NCBI RefSeq assembly: GCF_964355755.1
Contig: NC_092676.1
Span: forward strand, 16,662,288 to 16,722,287
Length of the DNA: 60,000 nucleotides
Direction of reading: 5' to 3'
From: Antedon mediterranea
Lineage: Eukaryota; Echinodermata; Crinoidea; Comatulida; Antedonidae
Every line of letters begins with the position of its first letter. Positions within the stretch are counted from its first letter, which is position 1. Made by a program: the position numbers and the translations under genes. The notes under the pieces were generated by a model, which had not been told where the DNA came from, made no database searches, and saw only the letters and a program-made list of their open reading frames with translations. This document shows, in pieces, positions 44,200 through 54,500 of the stretch.

Positions 44200-46855
44200 A
44201 ATATACTAGTCGAATAGGCTACCAGTCGGGCAGCAAAGTGGTTGACCTCGCGAATTATTACCAAATCAAAATTTGAATTGCCGCCATCTTGGAATCGCGA
44301 TAAAGCAAGTAGTGCGGAATTACAAAATGCAGCAAAAAAAAATGTCAATAACATTTAAATAGCATATTCATACAATTAAATTTATATTAATAAAATTCAA
44401 CTAAGGATTTTACGAAAGATAGGCTACTTAAGAAATACTGCCGAGATCGGTTCCCCCACACGGCGTAGGGTACCGCAGTGCTAAGGGGCCTAGGTAGGAA
44501 AAAATCTGATTTTACCTGTTAAACATGCTTGAACCAAGGCCATTTTAATATATATTATCCAGATTATATATCAAAACAAACTGATAAAAGGATTTGTTGA
44601 TTTGCTTCTGATGAGAAAAGTGCCGGATTCATTTCGCTGACGGCGAATGAATACACGAATTTTCGCCATTTTCTAGCACTAGCCTTGGGTACCCAGACAG
44701 CTGATAACGATTATATTCGATTGTCCAGACGTCTCTGCTACTGGTGCTCAATACTACAGTATGTATTACTATGGACCTATAGGTCCATGGTATTACTGTA
44801 CATATAGTACTGTATGTTTAGTTTTTGCTTTCTTTATGGCAAAATAAATATTTAATTTTTATTATTGCTTATTTTGCTTTAACTTTATCCAAGAAGAAGT
44901 AAATATTATTATATATATGCATATTACAGTCAAGTTGCAACTGCCACGAATCCACTCCACTTTGGTTACTAACTAAATAATTAATAGTATAACATCATAA
45001 CTAACAAACAAATTAACAAGTTAATAAATTAACCACCATTAAATAATTTTATTTACAAAAAAGTATTTTACATACAGTATAACATGTAATATCTTATTTA
45101 CATCGAAGTAAAATATGCCTATCAAACTATCTTGCTCAGGCTAAAATATCAAGTTATATATGTCAATATTTGAGTTAAATCATCGCAATAATAAAATTTT
45201 TATTTTTTTTTTATTTTTAAAGACGTCTGTTACGTACATCAATTTACAAATATCAAAATAGGATTGTTTTTGCAGCACAAGATGAATCACAAGTCGGATA
45301 GTTTATTCTTAGAAACCTGAAAGAAAAAAAAAACACCAATAATGAGCTATTCATAGTTAAATAATTTTAATGTCAACTTTAGTCATCCTAAATTTTGTCG
45401 CCATGATCACTACTATACACAATACTGTATATATAAATATCATATGTACGACCATCCAAATTACCTCATCCTACCACAGTCCTTCCTAGCCTAGGCTACA
45501 TTATTGTCATATATTTACAAACCTCCAACAGCCACAACGTATTTTCTTTTCTTTGGCAAAGAATTTCCCGTAATATAGTCCTAAATTAATTAAATAAAAA
45601 GGTCTAGGCCTAGGCCTTTCTTTAAATGTCCGACGATATATATCCATAATCCAGTGGATATAGATTCAACATTTTAAACATAATAATAATATGGCTTCAC
45701 ATTGATTATAATAAGTCGGCGATATGCCACTAAAAACTAGCCTGCGGCCCTCTCTATCCGCCTACAAATAGCACTGGGTTTCCGTCAAATGGGCTAGGCC
45801 TAGCCTAGGCCTAGATAATACTACAAGTTGGGTACATTTTTTTACAACCAAATAATCTACAATTATATTGCAATATTTACCAAACTAGCACCAAATCTAA
45901 AATAAAAAAGCTACTAATAACATATTTTGGTATATTAACTGGTTTAAAAACGGATTGCACATAGTGATTTTGAAGGATTGAAATTACTCAACCACACGGC
46001 CTGTACTAAACATACGAATCCAAGATGGAGTCTGCTTAGAATATATCCCCAGCTTTGAACGGATATTGAATCCGTCCCACAAGCTGAACCAAGCTTAAAC
46101 TTTCAGAAAAGATAGATTAATAACCTAATAACCAACCACTAAGTTTTTATAAAGGTTCCGTGCTGATGAGAAAAGTGCCGGATTCCCTACGAAACCAAAC
46201 AAATAAATCATGTAGCCTACCTCAACGAACACCTCCATCTGCACCTTTTTCTTCAATAAGCTCTGTCGTCCTTTCCTGGGCTATTTATACCAAAATTTTG
46301 TGGCGGGAATAATCTTCCATATTAGGAGTAACAATTTCCAAATATAGAAAGATATAATTTAACCCGGATAGTGGAAATTGCAGCAGATTTGTAAGGGTAT
46401 TCCCATGCAAAATGCTTGCCGCGAAGTGAAAAGCGAACCGGAAGTCACTATAACTTGGCGATGCTCAGTGACCTGCGCAGTTAAAAAACAGCGTTTTAAC
46501 GGTTAAATGAGCACTTTGCTGCTCGACTGCTACTGTGTACACAATGTGGTTGCCAAGAAGGGCTCGCTCGCGCTGGGGGTACGACGGTCGTGCGTATAAC
46601 TATAATACTATTCCAATCGTAAACGTCGTTTTCAAATGAAATTTTATCGGAGCGCCTAAAACAGCTCCATAATGAACAAATCTTTTCATCATATTTAGTA
46701 CAAAATCACGCTAAAATGCCTTGAAAACTAGCAGGTTGCTGTTACGCTAGTATACTGTAGCTAGGCTAGGCCTACTCTTTAGACTTTAGTAATACTAATA
46801 GGCCTAGGCCTTACCTTAAAAAGCCCAGGCCTAGCCAACGAGGTGGCGATCTGTG
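44200..46855. other. No identified gene
   Basis: AT-rich DNA between the right minisatellite and the right TIR-like block. It contains several AGGCCTAGGCC runs. The 22-bp string starting CTGATGAGAAAAGTGCCGG occurs at 44607 and 46165. GC-richer patches at 44440-44490 and 46390-46600 hold no coding frame. I see nothing that supports a gene. Confidence 0.4.
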
Positions 46856-46861
46856 TGTTGA

Positions 46862-46955
46862 GGCATTTATGTTCGGTGTATAAGACGCACCCTTAATTTA
46901 GAGGTTAAATTTGCGTGTCAAAAGTGCGATTATACACCGAAATATACGCTACGTT
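46862..46955. repeat. TIR-like block, right (partner 42211-42330)
   Basis: The plus strand reads GGTGTATAAGACGCACCC, then TTATACACCGAAATATACGC. Inverted relative to the left block, with part of the spacer deleted. The right edge continues into the second inverted block at 47030-47145. Confidence 0.6.
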
Positions 46956-47177
46956 ATTATTTTTATTGTTTCATCCTCGCACACTCAATTTTTACACCTT
47001 TTCGGCCAAAAAAAATCATAAAAAAAACTTTTTTTAAAGCGCCCTCAACGTAAAAAAAAACTTTTTCTTATTTCCGCCCCAAATTTTTGGCGAAATTAGG
47101 GGCGGCGGATGACAGCAAACAAACTATTTTTTTTTTTGGCCTAATTATTCCGCCAATAAAAATGTAAAAAATTTTAA

Positions 47178-47684
47178 AGATGTATTGTCCTTTTAAACAC
47201 AAAAAAATGAAGGTCAAAATATTCTAAATTTAAAGTGGCCATATCAAAGTAATATTAAAGTTATTCACTTTAAGTCGAAAATTTGAGCCAAAAACAACAA
47301 GTTTACGTAATTAACAGGTAAATTAGTTTGATTAAATGTCATCTGGAAAATCGTTACGAGCGAAAGTAAACAAAGATTTCAAACCATGAGTACGCATTAT
47401 GCATTTGCTAAATTAGGATTGTTTACAACTCGTCACGGTTAAGAAGGTATTTTCACACAGATCATGAGGAAGTTTTATGATTATGCATACAGAGTAGCCA
47501 AACAAGCGCGTTTCATTATGGGATATGTTTTAACAAAAAAACGTCTGTATTTCAGTTAATTTTTTTTTTCCGAAAATTTTTTGGTGATAGTTAATAACTA
47601 TTATGATACTTCAAAATGACCCACCTTTTTTCGAAATCTATTATTTTTTATTTTTTTGGAATTAGTCAAAGGGACAATATATCT
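47178..47684. mobile_element. 507-bp TIR element flanked by TTAA, copy 1
   Basis: It starts AGATGTATTGTCC and ends GGACAATATATCT. The ends are inverted repeats with one mismatch. TTAA flanks both sides (47174-47177 and 47685-47688), as for piggyBac-type insertion. It is non-coding. A second copy is at 58578-59116. It sits in the right arm of the composite insertion, so it arrived later. Confidence 0.8.
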
Positions 47685-48179
47685 TTAAGTTACAGATTAT
47701 TATCTGTTGTTTTGGTCTATGACATGGTACCTGGCCTTTAACGTTTTCAGCCTGCTTACGACTTGTTTTTTTTGTCTGTTTTACGCCAACCACAGCCAGT
47801 TTGCAAACAATATAACGTAAACAGCTCCCGACCTTATTGTTCCATCCATTTGTCTACAAATTTCTTCTTGTCTCTTTATTTTAAGCAGCTCTCTTCTCAT
47901 TACCCTTCCAGTTCGACATTATTATTATCGTAAATTGAATTGAATTGGCGCCAAAGTGATACACTTGACCACGCAATGTGTCAAAGCCCTCACGGGGAAT
48001 TAAATATAACGGCGTTACGTTCTCACAGAATGCCCGTCTCGCATTGTGGGGAATATCTCTATAGTAAATTACTAGGTCTAATGCAGGTCATGTCGGTATG
48101 ATGCCAAGACGACCCATTCTCACAGAAAACCATACCGGCATAGTAATGGTATATTCCCGCAACATTCCTGGCACACAGC

Positions 48180-48650
48180 TCTGTGTGAGAAAGGGGATTA
48201 TGTGTAACAGAAATAGATGTAAGACGTGTAAACATATATTATGTAGGCCTACTAGTAGTATCATAGGACCACGTACGAATTTTGATATTCAAGATAATTT
48301 TAATTGCGTTTCTACTACTGTGATATATATGCTATTGTTTGTACGAAATGTAATGTAATCTATGTTGGAGAAACCAAAAGAAGACTGGGGGATAGATTTG
48401 TAAAACATTTACGTTCCATTCATCTTAATACAACCGGTCTTCCTGTGGCAGAACATTTTCATAATAACCATAATATTAATGATATACGGGTTACTGGCAT
48501 AAAACAATGCAACTCATCCGATCCTGACCATAGACGACTAGAATAGAAGAACGTATAATTTTTCAACTTGGAACTCTCAAACCCAATGGACTTGAGTATA
48601 GTACTATCAGGGAGTTTTTACAACTCCCTGGTACTATCTTGTCTATTTGA
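48180..48650 (+). pseudogene. Penelope-like element, Cys-rich linker and GIY-YIG endonuclease
   Basis: CNRNRCKTCKHI (48209-48240) is the CX-CX2C linker. After a frameshift IVCTKCNVIYVGETKRRLGD follows, the Y-G-T--R start of the GIY-YIG nuclease. FVKHLRSIHLNTTGLPVAEH and HNNHNINDIRVTGIKQ continue it. A further 1-nt shift leads through RRLE to an EERIIFQLGTL-like end. GIY-YIG is the nuclease that Penelope elements use for target cleavage. The frameshifts and the 6.4-kb interruption make this copy dead. Confidence 0.85.
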
Positions 48651-48830
48651 TTGACATGAGTTATTATTATGTAATACCTTTTGTTTGTCAATGCTTTTGC
48701 CAATTTGTTATTTGCTTGTTCATTGATGTTACGCTCATATAGCCCATAAATCCCCCATAACAGACTCCTTTGTTTTCTAGTGTACTCCTTTTCTATATGT
48801 ATTCGTCTTTTACTAATATTCTATCAGTAC

Positions 48831-48853
48831 CTGATGATGACCTATGGTCGAAA
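48831..48853 (+). ncRNA. Hammerhead-ribozyme-like core in the Penelope 3' region
   Basis: CTGATGA is followed by T, then a perfect 4-bp stem II (GACC-TAT-GGTC), then GAAA. This order, CUGAUGA / stem II / GAAA, is the hammerhead core, and Penelope elements are known to carry such ribozymes in their terminal repeats. It lies about 180 bp after the nuclease ORF. An extra T between the core and stem II, and the absence of a convincing stem III with a U-H cleavage site, suggest this copy is degenerate. Confidence 0.5.
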
Positions 48854-49127
48854 GTAATCAAGTACAATACATATTTTATTTTGGGGCAGAAACTATAACT
48901 TTGTTTCATTTTTATAACAGGTGGGAAGTTATTTAAAACTTTTAATGCCCTTTTCCCATCATTTACAAATGTTTCTACGAATGAGCATGAGTTATGAATT
49001 TACAAAAATCATCATTCGTACTGAAAACTACGTTGTCGTGTTTCTGTTACGACGGTCGCACGATGGAGATACGATCTTGTTACGATAACTTTATGATACT
49101 AGATGGTACGCTCGCTTCGCTCGCGTA

Positions 49128-50340
49128 CCATCTAGGTCGTGTCCACAGATGGTTCTCGAATACACAGTAATTTCAGCGTAAAAAAACTGCCCGATTTCAA
49201 ATGTACGTACCGCAGGACTATAGTACATTGTCGTTTACAGAAACGAATAAATAGACACGATGATTTATGTAAAATTAGCACCCTGGGAATTAGGCCTTGT
49301 CTAAAAAATGACTCATTTAAACAAACCCAATTTGTGTTTTGTATATAACATTAGAGTTGAGGGATGGGGAAGAGGATGAAAAGAACAATTTTAAAATATA
49401 TTCTCTATCCACTTAGTAACGAAATATTGTTTTAAATGTTGTATAGGCCTATTAATAATATACCACTAAACACAGTAAAACATTTACGATTTGTAATACT
49501 TTTTTAAAACTGTCCCCGTTATAGTCGATTGAAATAGTAAAGTCCATGTAACGACACCACTACGACGTTTATATTTTTTTATAATTATTAATTAATACAA
49601 ACGTTGAGAAGCAACTGTCAGTAATCTACCCACAGTCACAGTAATAAAAATGTTCTTTGTATATTTTGTTTATATATCTAACAGTAGCCACATTCACAGT
49701 AAGACAATTTCTATTCAAATGGTGACCAAAAATGGTTAATACATACGGTATTTACAATATTGTAAAAGTATTGCAATACTATATATAAGTTTTATTCTCC
49801 AAGGCCCATAAATTTATCGACTTGCGTTAAACCAAGGGCTCATAAATTTACCTAAAAACTGGGAGATTGGAATGTTCCATTCATCGCAAATCAATACATT
49901 TGCATAAAGGTATATTAAATCTATCAAAATAGTATTTTTTAAAGAAAATCGGCCTGTCTTCAACATTATGATACTGTACTCGAGCTGTTCAACCGTTTTT
50001 CAGCTATTAACAACAATTATCGTAGGAGGAGATAGGAAAATGCGAAGTATCCTCGTATTATTGTGTGCAGGTATTTTTTCATGAGCACCTCCATTAGACA
50101 GTGTATACCACGATCGGAAAACATCCCTATTTGGGGCAAATCGTTGATTGAACCTAAATTCGTTTTAATTGTCAATAACTAATTATCTAACTAAATTTAA
50201 TTAGTAAACAGGGTTACATCAAGTGGTTAAAATCAGTACCCAGATTGTACCCAACTTTATATACCATCGAGTAAACATTTTAGAAATAACACGCGATTTA
50301 CAGAATTTTACCCTTACGTAAATTTATAATATAGATAATG
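49128..50340. repeat. Large dispersed non-coding repeat, copy 2
   Basis: It begins CATCTAGGTCGTGTCCACAG and carries the same blocks in the same order as 21408-22260: CTCGAATACACAGTAATTTC, ACCGCAGGACTATAGTACAT, TTAATTAGTAAACAGGGTTA. Copy 2 has an extra segment (49855-50100) that also occurs in the NXPE intron near 54020-54190. A 12-bp-stem hairpin (49101-49135) sits at its left edge. Confidence 0.7.
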
Positions 50341-50788
50341 TATGACTTGCGACAGTGCCACGACACACTACTAACATATTAAGACTAAGTCATGGCATCT
50401 TCAATAGGATTTGTCAATAAGCTTATACGCTGTCAATGTTTTTCTCATCTGTGACTGTCGACTTCTGTCTGCCTGAATATCTATCAGTCAGTAAATTGTA
50501 TCAATTAATTCTTAGATATTTCATTTTAGCATAATATTCTCCCATTATTTAATCGTAGGAAATAAGTTGTTCGTTTTCTGGATGTTGGTTTTGAATATTT
50601 AAGATTTGTTTTGGCCAATTTTGATTGATTATAAATACTTTACAGTTGAGATGAGAATTATTCCCAACTAATAGATTATTGAAAAGATAGATAAGCTATA
50701 AAATAGCTTCTTGATTTTTATTATTCAATTATGTATATGTTTGTTGTTCACATAGATATAGGAAAGCTTAATATAATCTATATGGTTA

Positions 50789-50794
50789 TTTATT
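50789..50794 (-). terminator. Candidate polyadenylation signal of the NXPE gene
   Basis: On the minus strand AATAAA lies 59 bp after the NXPE stop codon. Position is the only support. Confidence 0.45.
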
Positions 50795-50852
50795 ATTATT
50801 TTAATGTGCAAGTGACAATGTTGAATCTTACATAAGCACACACAAAATACTA

Positions 50853-51595
50853 TTATATATTACAAACATGGGAAAGAAATAAATGTAGCTCTTGATAAAT
50901 AACTTTCATCGGCATGTGAATTCTATTTGCACATGGGTACGCCAAATTCATATCCCATACGTCAATAATATGAATACCAATATCTTTAAATATATCGAGA
51001 TAAAAACTATGTACATCGTAAATTAATCTATCACCAGTATATAGAAGAGATGTGCCTGTGTCGTGATTTCGAGGTTTTGGAGTTTTAGCGACAAAGACTG
51101 TATTAGGACAACGCTTCCGTAATCTCAATATTGTTTGACGCAAGAGATAAAGTCTGTCAATGAAACTATCTTTTACCCACTGTGTATAATGGGCCCATGG
51201 ACTGACAACAATAATGTAATTACATGTGCTAGAGTCTAAGTTATCCATGATCTCATATTCCCATCTACCAATGCGGTAAGGACAAGGACTGTGTCCTATT
51301 GAATATGGATGAAAATGAAATGTTAGATTGAGTACATCACTCGAATGATACGTTAACTTAGCGTTAGGTCTTTTTGTCATGTTCGTTTTTCGGAGGCCTA
51401 GAAGATCTAGCAAACCTACGGTCCATTGCCTAGTCGTGGAATCCCCAAAGAAGTAGAGTTGTTTTCCTTTCACACACTGCTTTATTTCCGCCGTTGTCCA
51501 CTGCTTCGACTTACATCTTAGTGACGTCCAGGTATCTTTCACCCAGAAACCATCACTAAGTGTAACTGGTAAGTCTGCTTTGCATTTTGGTAGGC
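50853..51595 (-). CDS. NXPE exon 5: PC-esterase domain and stop
   Basis: The last exon starts after TTTACAG-type acceptor sequence (CTTACAG) and completes the split Gly codon GGC with exon 4. The visible open frame from GTG at 51542 is only part of it: the true exon extends upstream through CKADLPVTLSDGFWVKDTW. Catalytic Ser316 and His490 are both encoded here. Confidence 0.9.
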
Positions 51596-54500
51596 CTGTA
51601 AGCAGCTTATATATCGTGGCTTCATTAGTTTCTGTGTAATAACATATTTTGTTTTTAAGCGTATTATTTAGGCTTATTATAATGATATGCTGGTTTTAGA
51701 TTCATTCATCAAAACAAACATCATCAACCTTATTCTAATGGTCATAATCTTTATTGGTTTTAGTGGTTCATATGGGTTTGAAACTCAAATAGACAAGTTT
51801 GGCTAATCTATATTCTGCAAGGTAACCCTAATAATAGAGAAAACGAATAGATGCATTACCTGTAATGTTTATTTTAAGCGGACCATTCAAAATCCTTACG
51901 TAAGTCACAGACCTAAAAAAAAAAATTGTATTCTTCATTAATTTTATGTAAAATTATATACGGTTTCGATCTTAAATATAATTAATTGATCAAAGTACTA
52001 ATGGTTTATATTTTGTTTATAAGCAAGCATTTTTTTCGTTCAAGTGATCCTAGTACGTATCAGTATTCCGGGTTTTCAGACCTATGGCATTTAATTAATC
52101 AATTAAAATAGATTTAAGTATGCACCTACTTGTGAAACAGAGCCGCATGTGCAGCTAATAGTTGGGAAAAAATTCTTTCGATGAGAGGAATCTTCGACTT
52201 AAGTGACGTCAGTGAGTCACAGGAAAGTATTGTTTGTTTTGGTTTATCACATAGAAACACGGTTTTCCCCATCGCCAAAGCAAAACTATACATGCATTTA
52301 TTACTGTAGTTAAACTGTACACCTAATGCACATTTAGTAATCTCATAGGTGACGTTGGAGGTGAACTTCCCATCCCAAGACGCTCTATCTTCCATCGACC
52401 AAAGCGTTTTTTCAATAAAATCAGTTGTTTCAGACGGATGTACCAATACAATTTCAACATCATATTCACCTGACTGTGTAGCAAAAAACTTAGCCTCATA
52501 AGTACCGTTATCAAAATCAGTTATCTTGCCTGCTACATTTACAACCTTATTTCTTATAGTTGCATACCAAAAATCTCCTCCTCTTCGGGAATGAGTGTTG
52601 TAGGTATCTCTAGCTTCAATTATCACACTAAAGTAGCTACCGACATTAACAGATTGTCCATAATGCTTAAAATAATACCTTGTGTTTGTCGAATTTGTAA
52701 TTCTTGTGTAATTCTATAAAATGAAATACAATGATTATTAATAATGAATAGATAATTATAATTACTAGATTGTTCTCGAATAGATTTCGGCGTAACAAAC
52801 TGGCAATTTTCAAATGTACCGAAATACCTGTCACATGGAGCAAATAAATACAGACATGGTGATTGATTTAGTTGCGTTGGGGGATTTGGTGTTGGTGGTG
52901 ATGGATGATGGCGGTGATTGTAGTGGCGGTCGTGGTGGTAGTAACGGTGACGGTGGCGATAGTGGTGGTGGTGATGGTGATGACGGAGGCGATTGTGGTT
53001 GTGGTGGTGGCATTGGCGGCGTTGGTGTTGGTGATGTTAATAGTGGTGGTGTAGGCAGAAAATGATGATGGTGGTTGTGGTGGTGATGGCGATGGCGGCG
53101 TCGGCGGCAATGACAGTGGTGATTGTGGTAACGGCGGCGTTGAAAGTGATGGTGGATTTTCATTTAATATAATAATCATATTTTTCACTTCGTAAAGAAA
53201 TTTATTTGTTTTTATGTGAAACATTTTTGTCACAGTTGATTGAAATAATACAGTATGTGACGATATAAAAAACAATTATTATTTTTTGTAATTATAAACA
53301 CAAACCGTTGAAAAACAATTTTAAAGATGTTGATCATGTTTCGTTGACATTTATTCGTAATTTATGGCCTTGGTCCCTTTACACAAACAAAAAATAACAT
53401 TTAGAGAACAGAAAGTATATCACACCTTCTTGTATGCCAAATAAAAATATTTCGATAAATTATATAAAACATTACAATTTTTTAGGGACATAAAACTGAC
53501 GGAGTTGTATAAAATATAGATGAAATTAAGTTTTTTCTAATGTCATTATAACGTAGACATAATAAAGTAAAATGTATTCATCTTCTATACATTGATATGG
53601 ACATAAGATGCATATTCCATTTGTTTTTGCTCACATTATTCCATCTGCCTTTCTCTATTTCCAAATCTAGTACACCAATTCAAATTTTTGTTAAAATACG
53701 TCTATATCTATCTATAATAATAAATGATTTAAAATAATTTAGTCTTTAAACACTACATACCCAAACCCAACATAATTAATTTCGTTCAGCTCTTCTTAAT
53801 TGATATACGGTAAATAACATTCATAAGCATAACAAATATGATCTATTTTAATTAAGCTTAACCAATAACGATAAACATTAATTAAACATGTGACGGCAAA
53901 AGAAACCCTTCCCATTTCTGCAGTGTCAGCTATGTCTGGTGCATTTCTATTTTACTCCCAACACATACTTACAGAATCTATTTAACATTTTTGATTTTTG
54001 ATCTATTTTGAAAAGTAATCAAACTTGGAAGAAAAATTTTAATGTTCCATTCATCATCGATCAACTAGTTTGAATAAAGTATTTTCTACCTACTAAAAAG
54101 TTATGTTCAACATCATGATTTTATACTCGAGCTTGTTAACCGAATATCAGCAATTTAGAATAAGAGCTGATATGCAAAAGGCTTAGTTTTTTTTTTTGTG
54201 GTGCAAAAAATCTTCTTTCCCACAGGAATTGGCGTATGAAAATTTGAGTTATTCGGCAAAAAGGCTTCTATCCTTTTTCTTTGTTATGCAAAAAAGCTAA
54301 TTCTGTCAATGAACAGTGCTCTCTATTTTGATTTTTCAAATAATAGTATCTATAAAAACCAATGGAATTTCCTTTAATTGAAATGTTTTGTTTCTAATTA
54401 TAAACTCTACAGAACAAAATATTGTTGTGCAATGACAACGTGTAAATTATAAAATTTTGAAATGAAACTTTTATTTTTCATTTTTCACTTTTCATTTAGG

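Larger units (their letters stand above)
41764..48190. mobile_element. Composite insertion of nested inverted repeats splitting the Penelope element
   Basis: About 6.4 kb separates the two Penelope parts. Moving inward from both edges the sequence is mirrored: related CCGGTATA / TTCTCACAGAA motifs at 41764-41885 and 48015-48185; an inverted block with TTTGTTTGCTGTCA at 41892-42000 and 47030-47145; inverted TGTATAAGTCGCAC ends at 42211-42330 and 46862-46955; C-rich and G-rich minisatellites at 42556-42785 and 43905-44190; and a central foldback at 42849-43255. A separate 507-bp TTAA element lies in the right arm. No transposase was found. Exact ends and target duplication are not clear. Confidence 0.55.

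Noticed and set aside
44091-44354. 87-aa minus-strand ORF
   Set aside because: Its end translates the G-rich minisatellite and the rest shows no similarity to anything recognised.
46163-46200. Hammerhead ribozyme at CTGATGAG...CGAAAC
   Set aside because: CTGATGA and GAAA are present, but the intervening bases do not form stem II, and the copy at 44607 lacks the GAAA half. Likely a short repeat.
52831-53275. Open frames over the GGT-rich array on both strands
   Set aside because: Low-complexity Gly/His/Pro/Thr translations of a trinucleotide array, lying within an NXPE intron.
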